Positions 1 to 8,901 of a stretch of DNA of 51,169 nt are shown here, in pieces. Origin of the DNA: Streptomyces sp. HPF1205 (GTDB lineage Bacteria > Actinomycetota > Actinomycetes > Streptomycetales > Streptomycetaceae); NCBI RefSeq assembly GCF_020400825.1, contig NZ_JAINVH010000045.1, positions 1 through 51,169 on the forward strand, written 5' to 3'. Made by a program: the position numbers and the translations under genes. The stretch's first letter is position 1, and each line of letters begins with the position of its first letter. Under the pieces are notes generated by a model. It did no database searches. It had not been told where the DNA came from and worked only from the letters and a program-made list of their open reading frames with translations.

Positions 1-3
1 CTT

Positions 4-24
4 TCCCGTTCCCGTTCCCGTTTC
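4..24. repeat. short TTCCCG hexamer repeat
   Basis: The first bases of the window carry about three tandem copies of a TTCCCG hexamer, followed by a degenerate continuation. It lies upstream of the first gene. Nothing shows a function, and simple hexamer slippage is the most likely explanation. Confidence 0.5.
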
Positions 25-136
25 TGTGCCCGTTCCGGTCCTGACAGTCCGGGCCCGGCGGAGTTATGCTCACGGCGATGACTACTCAATCTCCTTGCAG
101 ATTGGGGGTTCCCTCCGCGGCTCACGGTGAGTGCTG

Positions 137-1651
137 ATGAGCGCTCCCGCCGCGAACGGGGATTCCCGCCTTTCCTTCTGGCCGCGCGTGCGACAGTTCG
201 CCGTGCCGCCCTCCATGATCGAGGCCGCTACCGCCCGCCGTGCCGTCGGCGACTGGGCGGGGGCGTGCGCCGTCGCGGGCATCGATGTCGACCTCACGCT
301 CCGCTCGGTGGCGCGTGAGTACGGCAGCGAACTCGCCGCGCGCCTGCGGTCCGACCTGCGCCATCTGGCTCCCGACCTGCTGCGCTGGCACATGCCGAGG
401 ATCGCCCCCGACGGGCTGCTCCGCCCCGGCCTGACCCTCACGCTGGCGCGTTACGGCGTCGCCGGGCGGGCCGGCCCCGTGCACCTCGTGGTCCGAACGC
501 CGCCTGCCTGGGCGGAATACGGGCAGCGGATCGGCCTCGCGCTCTGGGACGGTTCCCGCCACGGGGCCGCCGCCGGCCGCCACCCGCATCCCCGTCCCCA
601 CCGCCGCTTCCGGCTCGACCTGCACCGCCACTTGTGGGACGCGCGGCGGGCCGCCGAGCTGCGGACGCGGTCCGGGGCCGGCCTCCCGCCCGCCCACCGT
701 CCCCTCACCGTGCCACCGGAACCGGCGGCAGCGGCGGAAGCGGCGGAAGCGGCGGCAATGGCGGAAACGGTGGAAACGCCGCCGCTGTACGGCCGCTTGG
801 CGGTGGACCGCTGGGCGGCCGAGGCGGCGATCCTGCTCCGCGCCGAGGGGCGGCCGGGCGGCACCGGCACCGGCACCGTCGTCGTTCGGCTCGGCGCCGG
901 CCGCCGGCTGCTCCTCGACCTGACCACGGACGTGAACGGGGACGGGGGCACGGACGAGCACGGGGACGCGGATGGGCACGGGGTCGGCGGCGGCCCACCC
1001 GTCATGCGGCTCAGGGCGGCCGCCACTGCGGGCCGCGTCTCGGGACTGCCGGGGCTGCCGGTGCTGCCCGACGCGGCGACGTGGGTGCCGCCCGACCTGG
1101 AGCTGCTGCGGGCCGGTCTGATCGAGCCCGAACGGCTGCACCCCCTGGTCGCGTCGGCGCTCGTACCCGGCCGCGCGGCACAGGCCGGTCCGCCCGCGGT
1201 CCCGGACGAAGTGGGGCGGCCACGCACGGTGGAGTGCCGGGGAGCCCGGCACCGGATCGGGTTGGTCGACGGGGTCCTCGCCCCGCTCGACCACGACCCG
1301 GCCGAACTGCGCCGCGAGGAGCTCCTGGCCGCACTGACCGGCACACCGCTGCCCTGCCTGCGGGCGATCGACGAGGCCCATCGCCACCCGGAATGCCTCG
1401 ATGACGTCCGCGCCCGCCTCGACCACGGCGACACGGCCGGCGCGCTGGCGGTCGTCGAGGCCCTGCTGGGCCCCGACGCTCTGCTGCGGGCCGGCGCCCT
1501 GCGGGACGAACTGGAGGCGGCCGCGGCGCGGCGGATCACGTACGGCATGTTCCGCGCCGGCCTGACCGGTGCCGTCTCCCGCCGCCTGCCCCCGCCCCGT
1601 CCCCGTACCGCCGGCAGTCGTACCCGTCCGCGCCACGCCACTGTCCGCTGA
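137..1651 (+). CDS. hypothetical protein of MoxR/VWA cassette
   Basis: About 504 residues with no domain I recognise. The N-terminal third (WPRVRQFAVP onward) and the C-terminal third (ending near ITYGMFRAGL) look folded. The middle is Ala/Gly/Asp-rich and low complexity (around residues 190-310), probably a flexible linker. The tail is Pro/Arg-rich. ATG at 137 is preferred over GTG at 131 because GGTGAG lies about 5 nt upstream of it. It sits about 125 bp upstream of a MoxR-type AAA+ ATPase and a metallopeptidase-VWA protein on the same strand, so it is probably the third member of that cassette, perhaps a substrate or scaffold. Its function is unknown. Confidence 0.75.
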   Translation: MSAPAANGDSRLSFWPRVRQFAVPPSMIEAATARRAVGDWAGACAVAGIDVDLTLRSVAREYGSELAARLRSDLRHLAPDLLRWHMPRIAPDGLLRPGLTLTLARYGVAGRAGPVHLVVRTPPAWAEYGQRIGLALWDGSRHGAAAGRHPHPRPHRRFRLDLHRHLWDARRAAELRTRSGAGLPPAHRPLTVPPEPAAAAEAAEAAAMAETVETPPLYGRLAVDRWAAEAAILLRAEGRPGGTGTGTVVVRLGAGRRLLLDLTTDVNGDGGTDEHGDADGHGVGGGPPVMRLRAAATAGRVSGLPGLPVLPDAATWVPPDLELLRAGLIEPERLHPLVASALVPGRAAQAGPPAVPDEVGRPRTVECRGARHRIGLVDGVLAPLDHDPAELRREELLAALTGTPLPCLRAIDEAHRHPECLDDVRARLDHGDTAGALAVVEALLGPDALLRAGALRDELEAAAARRITYGMFRAGLTGAVSRRLPPPRPRTAGSRTRPRHATVR

Positions 1652-1777
1652 GCTTCCCGGCCGACCGCACCCCCGCACACCCGTCCGCCGATCCGGCACG
1701 TCCCGCGGCACCCACCCTTCCGGGCCTTCGCGTCCCCGCACGCCGGCCCGTCCCGAACCGACCCCGAGGTGATGCCC

Positions 1778-3118
1778 ATGCCCACGTACACCCCTTCTGC
1801 CCCTTCAGCCTCTTCAGCCCCTGCCGCCCCCGCTACCCCTCGCACGGCGACAACCGGAGCACATGATTCCGCTCCCGCCGTCTCCGCTCCCCCGGCCGCC
1901 TCCCAGCTCGATGTCGCCGGGGAGCTGCTCGGCCTGCTGCGCGAGACCGGCACGGAACCGCGCCCCGACATCCAACTGGAGGCGCTCACGCTGGCCGTGG
2001 CCGCCGACCTGCCGGTGCTGCTGTGGGGGGAGCCCGGGATCGGCAAGACCGCGGCACTGACCCAGCTCGCCGCCGCCCTCGACCTTCCGCTGACCACGGT
2101 GATCGCCAGCGTGCACGAGCCCTCGGACTTCTCGGGCCTGCCCGTCGTCGGCGACGATCCCGCCGAGCAGGGCGTCCCGATGGCCCCGCCCGACTGGGCC
2201 GTCCGGCTGGTGCGGGCCGGCCGGGGGCTGCTGTTCCTGGACGAACTGTCCACCGCGGCACCGGCCGTGCAGGCCGCCCTGCTGCGTCTCGTACTGGAGC
2301 GGCGGGTGGGCGCCCTGCGGCTGCCGCCCGGGGTGCGGATCGTGGCCGCGGCCAACCCGCGCTCCTCGGCGGCCGACGGCTGGGAGCTGAGCCCGCCGCT
2401 GGCCAACCGTTTCGTCCACCTGCGGTGGACCCACGAGCACGAGGTCGTGGTGCGCGGCCTCGGCGGGACCTGGCCGCGGGCCACCCTGCCCCGGCTCGAC
2501 CGGGAAAGGCTGCCGGACGCCGTCGACTTCGCCCGCCGCGCGGTGTGCGGGCTGCTGGCCGCGCGTCCCGGGCTCGTCCACCGGCTGCCCAGCAGCGAGA
2601 CCCGCCGCGGCGGCCCCTGGCCCTCGCCCCGCAGCTGGGAGATGACGTTGTGCCTCATCGCCTTCGCGACCGCGGCCGGCTCCTCACGGGACGTACTGTC
2701 ACTGCTGGTCAGGGGCACCGTGGGGGACGGTCCGGGGCTGGAGTTGCTGGCGAGCATGGACCGGATGGACCTGCCGGACCCCGAGACGCTGCTCGCCGAT
2801 CCGGCCGGTGCGGTCCTGCCCGAGCGGGGGGATCTGCGCCAGGCCGCGCTCGACGGCGTGGTGCAGGCGGTCCGCGCCCGCCCGGAGCGATCCCGCTGGG
2901 ACGCGGCATGGGCGCTGCTGGTACGGGCGCTGGAGACCGGCGCCCCGGACCTGGTGGTCGTGCCCGCGACCACGCTGGCGTCGCTGCGGCAGGAGGACTG
3001 GGACGTCCCGGCCTCGGTCGAGCGGTTCGCCGGGGTCGTGGCGCTGTCCCGGCGGGCGGACCGTGCGGCGGGCCGCGCGGCGGCCAAGATCGCTGACGCG
3101 GCGAAGGCGGGCAGGTGA
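1778..3118 (+). CDS. MoxR-family AAA+ ATPase
   Basis: About 446 residues. After a Ser/Pro/Ala-rich N-terminus of about 45 residues comes an AAA+ core: Walker A GEPGIGKT, Walker B LLFLDEL, a sensor-1-like AAANPRSSAADGW and an arginine-finger region PPLANRF. This is the MoxR/dynein-related AAA_5 type. Such ATPases act as chaperones that remodel or activate VWA-domain partners. Here the VWA partner starts inside this gene's stop codon, which implies translational coupling. In-frame starts exist at GTG 1769, ATG 1772 and ATG 1778; ATG 1778 has GAGG at an 8-nt spacing and is chosen. The client of the pair cannot be read from the sequence. Confidence 0.9.
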   Translation: MPTYTPSAPSASSAPAAPATPRTATTGAHDSAPAVSAPPAASQLDVAGELLGLLRETGTEPRPDIQLEALTLAVAADLPVLLWGEPGIGKTAALTQLAAALDLPLTTVIASVHEPSDFSGLPVVGDDPAEQGVPMAPPDWAVRLVRAGRGLLFLDELSTAAPAVQAALLRLVLERRVGALRLPPGVRIVAAANPRSSAADGWELSPPLANRFVHLRWTHEHEVVVRGLGGTWPRATLPRLDRERLPDAVDFARRAVCGLLAARPGLVHRLPSSETRRGGPWPSPRSWEMTLCLIAFATAAGSSRDVLSLLVRGTVGDGPGLELLASMDRMDLPDPETLLADPAGAVLPERGDLRQAALDGVVQAVRARPERSRWDAAWALLVRALETGAPDLVVVPATTLASLRQEDWDVPASVERFAGVVALSRRADRAAGRAAAKIADAAKAGR

Positions 3119-4515
3119 GCCGGCAGGTGAACGGGCCGGGATGCGGGCCGGGGCGCGGGCCCGTGAACGCGCCGGACGCGCCCGGCGCGCGGAACACGCC
3201 CCGTACGCCCGACGCGCCCGACACCCCCAGCGCTCCCGACACTCCCAGCGCTCCCAGCGCTCACGGCACACCCGCCGCACCCGGCGCCCTGGACCGGGAC
3301 AAGCTGTTCGCCGCCCGGCTGCACGCGGCCCGGGTCCGCCCCTACCTGGCGACGGCCCTGTTCGCCCTGCACACCGTCGAGTCGCGGCGCGTACCGACGA
3401 TGGCCGTGGACCGGCACTGGCGGGTCTACGTGTCGCCCGCGTTCGTGGACCGCACCCCGGTGGAGGAGCTGGCCGGGGTGTGGGTGCACGAGGTCTCGCA
3501 CCTGCTGCGCGACCACCACGGGCGCGGCGACCGGTACGCGCGCGAGCACGGGCTGAGCGGCCCGGCGGAGCGGCTGCGGATGAACATCGCCGCGGACTGC
3601 GAGATCAACGACGACGTGTACGGGGAGGGGCTGGTCAAGCCCGAGGGCGCCGTCGAGCCGCGGCTGCTGATGCTGCCCCCCGGCGAGCTGATGGAGGAGT
3701 ACCTGACCCGGTTCCGGCTCGGGCCGCGCACGCAGGACTTCGCCTGGCTGGACTGCGGCAGCGGCGCCGACGGGCTGGAGCGGGAATGGGAGTTCGGGCC
3801 GGAGGGCGCCCACGGGCTCACCGCCCAGGAACGCGACGCCGTCCGGTTCAGGGTGGCCCGGGGCATCACCGGCCGTCCGGGGGACGCCCCCGCGGGCTGG
3901 CGGCGGTGGGCCGAGCGGGTGGTCCACCCGCCGCAGCCGTGGCGGCAGTTGCTGGGGGCCGCCGTGCGCTCGGCGGCTACCGCCCCCGGCGTGGGCGAGG
4001 ATTACAGCTACGGGCGGCCGTCGCGCCGCTCGGCCTCGGTGCCCGGCGCGGTCCTGCCGAGCCTGAGGCGCAGGCCGCCCCGCGTCACCGTCGTCATCGA
4101 CACCTCGGGCTCGGTCAGCGACACCGAGCTGGGCAGCGCGCTGCTGGAGGTCGCCGCCATCTCCCGTGCCGTGGGCGGCCGCCGCGACCTGGTCACCGTA
4201 CTGCCCTGCGACGCGGTGGCCCCCGTCGCGCACCCGCTGTGCCGGGCCGAGGGCATCCCCCTCGTCGGCGGCGGCGGTACGGACCTGCGCTCCGGCTTCA
4301 CCAGGGCACTGCGGGCCCGCCCCCGCCCGGACGTCATCGTGGCCCTGACCGACGGCCAGACCCCCTGGCCGGACCGGCGGCCGCCCTGCCGGACCGTGGT
4401 GGGCCTGTTCCCCCGCTCGGCGGACGTGAGCGAGTACGACGACGAGTACGTTCCCGACGCGCCGCCGTCGTGGGCCAGGGTGGTCGTCATCGGGCAGGAC
4501 TCCGGGGGCCGTTGA
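3115..4515 (+). CDS. DUF2201-type metallopeptidase-like/VWA protein
   Basis: About 466 residues; the GTG start overlaps the upstream stop as GTGA. Residues 1-55 are Pro/Ala/Thr-rich. The N-terminal domain carries a zincin-like WVHEVSHLLRDHH segment (HExxH, plus a further His), as in the DUF2201 putative metallopeptidase family. The C-terminal VWA-like domain starts near residue 320 with VVIDTSGSVSD (MIDAS DxSxS), then GGGGTDLRSG and VALTDGQ. Members pair with MoxR ATPases, and here the ATPase is directly upstream. Whether the HExxH site hydrolyses protein or is only structural is unknown. The gene ends 96 bp before a convergent gene. Confidence 0.88.
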   Translation: MSRQVNGPGCGPGRGPVNAPDAPGARNTPRTPDAPDTPSAPDTPSAPSAHGTPAAPGALDRDKLFAARLHAARVRPYLATALFALHTVESRRVPTMAVDRHWRVYVSPAFVDRTPVEELAGVWVHEVSHLLRDHHGRGDRYAREHGLSGPAERLRMNIAADCEINDDVYGEGLVKPEGAVEPRLLMLPPGELMEEYLTRFRLGPRTQDFAWLDCGSGADGLEREWEFGPEGAHGLTAQERDAVRFRVARGITGRPGDAPAGWRRWAERVVHPPQPWRQLLGAAVRSAATAPGVGEDYSYGRPSRRSASVPGAVLPSLRRRPPRVTVVIDTSGSVSDTELGSALLEVAAISRAVGGRRDLVTVLPCDAVAPVAHPLCRAEGIPLVGGGGTDLRSGFTRALRARPRPDVIVALTDGQTPWPDRRPPCRTVVGLFPRSADVSEYDDEYVPDAPPSWARVVVIGQDSGGR

Positions 4516-4546
4516 TCAGGCCGCGGCCGGTCCGCGCCGACCGGGC

Positions 4547-4569
4547 CGCCGACCGGCGGCCGGTCGGCG
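4547..4569. terminator. GC-rich hairpin between convergent genes
   Basis: A perfect 10-bp inverted repeat (CGCCGACCGG / CCGGTCGGCG) with a 3-nt loop sits between the converging VWA gene and the secreted-protein gene. There is no U-tract, as is common for Streptomyces terminators. Bidirectional termination is inferred from position. Confidence 0.55.
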
Positions 4570-4570
4570 A

Positions 4571-4601
4571 CCCGGTCAACAGCCCGGTCAACAGCCCGGT
4601 C
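4571..4601. repeat. tandem 12-bp repeat CCCGGTCAACAG
   Basis: Two exact copies of CCCGGTCAACAG are followed by a partial third (CCCGGTC). They lie between the terminator-like hairpin and the stop codon of the leftward secreted-protein gene. This is probably slippage in non-coding DNA. Confidence 0.6.
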
Positions 4602-4611
4602 GGCGGGCCGG

Positions 4612-5157
4612 TCAGCAGCCGCCGCAGGTGTAGAAGACGACGTCCCAGTGGGAGCCCTCGTCGGTGTAGACGTTGCCGGAGGCGGCGGTCCACATCGGGT
4701 AGCCGTCGCCGCGCAGGCCGGAGTAGCTGAAGTACGTCTTGATGTAGTTCCCGAGGCACGTGTACTTGCTGAAGTCGAGCTTGTAGCCGTTCCAGTGCGA
4801 GTAGGTACCGCTGGCGTGGCCGGTCTCGGTGCCGCCGGTGATGTTCAGCGCGCAGCCGCTGGCCTTCTTCAGGGTGACGGCACCCTGGGCCGTGGTGAGG
4901 TTCAGCTGGTCGAACGAGGTGCAGGTCGAGTTGTAGCGGTCCGTGCAGTTGCCGGACGAGGACCAGGTGATGCCCGCGCTGCGGAACATGCTCTCCGCCT
5001 GGGCCTGCGTCAGTTTGGTGACGGCGAAGGCCTTGTGGGACGAGGCCAGGCCGACGCCGGGCGCGAAGAGCACGGTCACGACGAGGGCGAAGACGCTGAG
5101 CGCGGCCCGGACACGCGGCTGGAGCCGAAGGCCGGGGCGCGCGGCGAGTGTACTCAT
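4612..5157 (-). CDS. secreted protein with M15/hedgehog-like zinc motif
   Basis: 181 residues with a Sec-type signal peptide: basic start, then a hydrophobic stretch near residues 20-38 with LFAPGVGLAS. The mature part carries HASGTYSHWNGYKLDF and, near the C-terminus, DEGSHWDVVF. The spacing HxxGxxxD followed by ExxH resembles the metal ligands of the M15 D,D-peptidase/hedgehog fold, so an exported peptidoglycan-active zinc enzyme is possible. Six or more Cys suggest disulfides, including a terminal CGGC. AGGAGG lies 8 nt upstream of the ATG. It is monocistronic. The M15 assignment rests on motif spacing only; a non-catalytic secreted protein remains possible. Confidence 0.75.
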   Translation of the reverse strand: MSTLAARPGLRLQPRVRAALSVFALVVTVLFAPGVGLASSHKAFAVTKLTQAQAESMFRSAGITWSSSGNCTDRYNSTCTSFDQLNLTTAQGAVTLKKASGCALNITGGTETGHASGTYSHWNGYKLDFSKYTCLGNYIKTYFSYSGLRGDGYPMWTAASGNVYTDEGSHWDVVFYTCGGC

Positions 5158-5349
5158 TCGAATTCCTCCTGCAAGTGCCGACGACGGTTCGTGGGGTGTG
5201 CGGGTGTGCAGGTGGCGCAGAAGGGAGTGTGGCGGAGTCTACGCGCGTCCGCCAGTACCCCTGCGTGTACACGACAGGTACAAGGGGTGTCGGGGGCCGC
5301 GGCGGGAGGCGGGCGTACCCGCGAGATCGCCCCGCCGCCCCCGGTAGGT

Positions 5350-5401
5350 GTAGCCGTAGTAACGGCTGCGAAAACAACGGATACCGCTGGCCTGGGACGA
5401 T
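5350..5401 (+). repeat. left terminal inverted repeat of the Tn3-like element
   Basis: A 52-bp segment matches the reverse complement of 12608-12659 with about nine substitutions and no gaps. The shared core is AACGGCyGCrAAAACAAC followed by rGATAyCGCTG. Its outer end (GTGTAGCC) lacks the G-run seen at the right end, suggesting decay. Confidence 0.7.
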
Positions 5402-5545
5402 CCTGCTGGGTGCGAGGTGTCGCCCGGGGAGCCACACAGCGCTGGAGGACTCGTTGGACGCCGGGCACCCCACAGCCGCTAACGGTGAGGTCAGTGGGGT
5501 TTTCTCGACGAAAATCAGGCTGTGGGAAGTTGGAGACCTGTAGGT

Positions 5546-5956
5546 CTACTCGGGCGCCCGTCGGGCGTTCTTCTGGACAGCACCCATGTCGAGGACTGCT
5601 GCGACCAGGACTACGGGGAAGAATAAGAGGGAACTCGTCAGGCTGGCGGCCAGCAGCGCCACCGGGATGCGTGCCAAGCCCTGCGGCGGAAGGCCAAGTG
5701 TCAGCCAAGTCAGCAAAACCGCAGCAAAGATCATCGTCAGTCCGGCAGTCATGACCAGCGGGAATCGAATGACGTCGCCTTTTTGCGGGGCGGCCCCTCC
5801 AGGGGTTCGTCGTCCGGTGTCACGCATTGCTTGCAGCACCCCCTTGGCCCCGACCACGATGAACACCGGGCCCCAGGCGGGGGCAAGGAGGATCATCCTG
5901 CGGCGCGAAGCCGAACGCGCCACCTCAAATTGCCGCTCCCGCTCCTTCGCGTCCAC
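5546..5956 (-). CDS. small two-TM membrane protein
   Basis: About 136 residues from a GTG start (DAKERERQFEVARSASRRR...). A basic cytoplasmic N-terminus is followed by a hydrophobic stretch (MILLAPAWGPVFIVVGAKG) and two clear membrane segments (VMTAGLTMIFAAVLLTWLTL and VALLAASLTSSLLFFPVVLV). No family is recognised. It lies inside the Tn3-like element, divergent from the transposase, so it is probably cargo. The start is the only reasonable one in frame but lacks a strong Shine-Dalgarno, so both start and expression are uncertain. Confidence 0.5.
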   Translation of the reverse strand: MDAKERERQFEVARSASRRRMILLAPAWGPVFIVVGAKGVLQAMRDTGRRTPGGAAPQKGDVIRFPLVMTAGLTMIFAAVLLTWLTLGLPPQGLARIPVALLAASLTSSLLFFPVVLVAAVLDMGAVQKNARRAPE

Positions 5957-6130
5957 ATGCGTGAGTGTGGCACCGGTTTCAGGACCCCGACAGGTGCACG
6001 AGTGTCGGAGGGCGTGAAGCCCCCTCCATGCGAAGTGTCTTGGGGAGTGGTCGGGTCGTTCACCATGCAATGCGGTAAGCCGTCGATACGAAGGTGTTGT
6101 CGCATGTGACTGCTCGTGGTGGGGTTCTCG

Positions 6131-8682
6131 ATGGCGACCCATGTGTTCGCGGATGATGAGCTGGCGCGGCTGCGCGGCTTTCCGGAGATCAACAAGGAAG
6201 AGCTGATCCGGTTCTTCACGCTGACGCCAGCGGACGTGGGGTTCATCGATCCGGGTCGCGGCCGTAGCTCGAAGGACCGGCTCGGGCTGGCGGTCCAGCT
6301 GTGCACGCTGCCGTGGCTCGGGTTCGTTCCGGACGACGTTGCCTTGGCGCCGGTGGCGGCGGTGGCCCGGTTGTCCGAGCACCTGCAGATTCCCGTGGGT
6401 GAGCTGCGGTTCTACGGGGCGCGGAAGCAGACCCGCACCGGGCATCTGCGCGAGGTGATGCGGTACCTGAACTGGAAGCCTGCGAAGGCGCTGGAGCTGA
6501 AGGAGCTGGACGAGTTCCTGCTCGCCCGCGCGATGGAACACGACTCGCCGTCCCTGCTGTTCCGTCCGGCCTGTGAGCATCTGACGTCCTCGCGGGTGGT
6601 GCGGCCCGGGGTGGTGAAGCTGCTGGAGCGGGTAGCCGCGGCGCGGGCGGAGGCCGGGCGGGAGACGTACCAGCGGGTACGGCATCTGCTGACGCCGAAG
6701 CCAACGGGCGAGCTCGACGGGCTGCTGACGGTGGACTCCGGGATCGGGACGACGCGGCTGAACTGGCTGTCCAAGGGGGCGACCGGGGACTCGGCGAACG
6801 CGGTGAAGGCCGAGCTGGACAAGCTGGCCTTCCTGCGCGGACTGGACGCCCACACCCTGGACCTGACGGGGCTGCCGGCGGAGCGGCGCCGGTTCCTGGC
6901 GGCGGTCGGGCGCCGCCTGACCGCGCAGTCGTTGGACCGGCGCGAGCCGCAGCGCCGTCACCCGATCCTGGTGACGGTGCTCTCGCAGTCCGCCGCCGAT
7001 GTGCTGGACGAGGTCATCAGCCTGTTCGACCAGGCCGTCTCCGCGCGGGAGAGCCGGGCGCGCACCAAGATGCGCGACGAGTTGGCGGCCCGTGCCGCAG
7101 CCGGGGAGGGGCGGCAGGCCCTGCTGGACGAGATCCTGCCGGTCCTGGTGGACACCAGGATCGGGGACGAGATGGTCGGCGGGCTGCTGCGGAACACCAT
7201 CGGCATGGAGCGGCTGCGGGCCGCCGTCGCCCAGGCCATTGGCAGGCTGCCGCGTGACAACGGGCATCTGGCGATGCTCGATAACTCCTATTCCTACCTG
7301 CGGCAGTTCACCCCGGGCGTGCTGAAGGCGATCAGCTTCACCGGCGGCACGGGCTCCGAGGCACTGATGGAGGCCGTGACGATCCTGAAGAAGCTGAACG
7401 CGGACGGGGCCCGGAAGGCCCCGACCATGCGCCGACGGATTTCGTGCCTGCGAAGTGGGCCGGCTATCTGGAGCAGGCGGCTCGGGATCGGGATGTCACG
7501 GCGTACCGGCACTTCTGGGAGTTGACGGTGCTGCTGGGCCTGCGTGACGGGCTGCGGTCGGGGGATGTGTATGTGCCGTCCTCGCGCCGGTACGCCGATC
7601 CGGCCTCCTACCTGTTCACGTCCGCGCAGTGGGAGGAGCAGCGTGAGCAGTTCTGCCAGCTGGTCGGCAAGCCCACCGATGCGCGGGTGGCGCTGGAGGG
7701 GTGCAAGGAGGAACTGGCGGCGGCGATGGGCGACCTGGAGAAGGCGCTAGGCAATGCCAAGGCCGGCACTGGTCAGGTGCGGCTGTCGCCGGGCGGCGAG
7801 CTGATTATCCCGCCGCTATCGGCCGAGGACATCCCGGCCGAGGCCGCTGACCTGAAGGAGGAACTGTCGGAGCTGCTGCCGCTGGCCCCGATCGCCTCGC
7901 TCTTGGTGGAGCTGGACCGGAGGACCGGGTTCCTTGACTGCTTCACGCACGCCGGCGGCAAGCAGGCCCGCTCCCCGGAGCTGAAACGGAACCTGCTGGC
8001 CGTTTTGATCGCGAACGCGACGAATCTGGGCCTGGTACGGATGGCGGAGGCGTGCGGGATCTCCTACGACATCCTGGCCTGGACCCAGGAGTGGTACATC
8101 CGTGAGGAGACCCTGGCGGCGGCGAACGCCGCGGTCGTCAACTACCACCACCGCCTGCCGCTGACCCAGGCGTTCGGCGGCGGCACGCTGTCCTCCTCGG
8201 TCGGCAAGCTGTCCGCCTCCTCCCGGCAGAACACTCTCGCCGCGGCCCTGAAGGAGTACGGGGCGCTTCGACGCACCATCTACGCCGCCCGCTATCTGGC
8301 GGACGAGACCTATCGCAGGAAGATCGCCCGGCAGCTCAACAAGGGCGAGTCCCTGCACTCCCTGCGCCGCAGCCTGCTCTACGCGCACGAGGGCGCAATC
8401 CGCCACCGCCACCTGGCCGCCCAGACCGAGCAGGCGTGGTGCCTGACGCTGCTGACCAACTCGGTCGTAACCTGGACGACGGAGTACTACGGCCAGGCCA
8501 TCGCCCAGATGCGGGCCGAGGGCCGCGCGGTCGACGACGAACTTCTCGCGCACATCTCCCCGGCCCACAGCGAGAACGTGAACTTCTTCGGCACGATCAA
8601 TGTCGAGGTCGACACCGAACTCGCCAAGCTCGACCCGGCCGGCTACCGGCCGCTGCGGCCTCGTCGGCCAGACCGGTCCTGA
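6131..8682 (+). pseudogene. Tn3-family transposase, frameshifted and internally deleted
   Basis: The N-terminal half (MATHVFADDELARLRGFPEI..., DUF4158 type) is a typical Tn3 TnpA. The frame is lost near 7420-7425: one missing base turns an expected ...PDHAPTDFVPAKW into PTMRRRIS..., and the rest resumes in another frame (PAKWAGYLE...) to 8682. In the C-terminal half, AFGGGTLSSS at about 8200 runs straight into VGKLSASSRQNT. Intact homologues have roughly 120 residues between these, including the first two catalytic Asp (SDGQ and TDTHG regions). Only the third acidic residue (LNKGES) remains. The protein cannot catalyse transposition. ATG 6131 is chosen because the family begins MATHVF. Confidence 0.88.
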
Positions 8683-8801
8683 GAAGCCCGGGCAGCGACG
8701 TCCCCGGGCACTCGCTGGCCGCGACCAATGACCGCGCCATATCAGCGTCTGGTTCATCCGAGATCGGCGTATTTTCCGAAGAAGGACGAGCGGCTGCGTC
8801 G

Positions 8802-8833
8802 TCGGTGGCACCGGCGGGATTCGGTGCCACCGA
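8802..8833. terminator. 12-bp perfect hairpin between convergent genes
   Basis: TCGGTGGCACCG and CGGTGCCACCGA form a perfect 12-bp stem with an 8-nt loop, between the end of the transposase remnant and the end of the leftward ABC permease gene. Its position suggests a bidirectional, U-less terminator. Confidence 0.6.
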
Positions 8834-8901
8834 ACGGTCGCGGGAGGCGGTGTGCGTCGCCGAGTGCCGGGATGAGCGACTGCCGTCGGTCGGACGGCGG
8901 G

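Noticed and set aside
451..4233. Very long leftward open frame across the first three genes
   Set aside because: Shadow of rightward genes; Arg/Pro/Ser-rich with no motif, while the rightward frames contain AAA+, HExxH and VWA signatures.
4571..4601. CCCGGTCAACAG repeats as iterons of an origin
   Set aside because: Only two full copies, in a convergent intergenic gap with no replication gene nearby.
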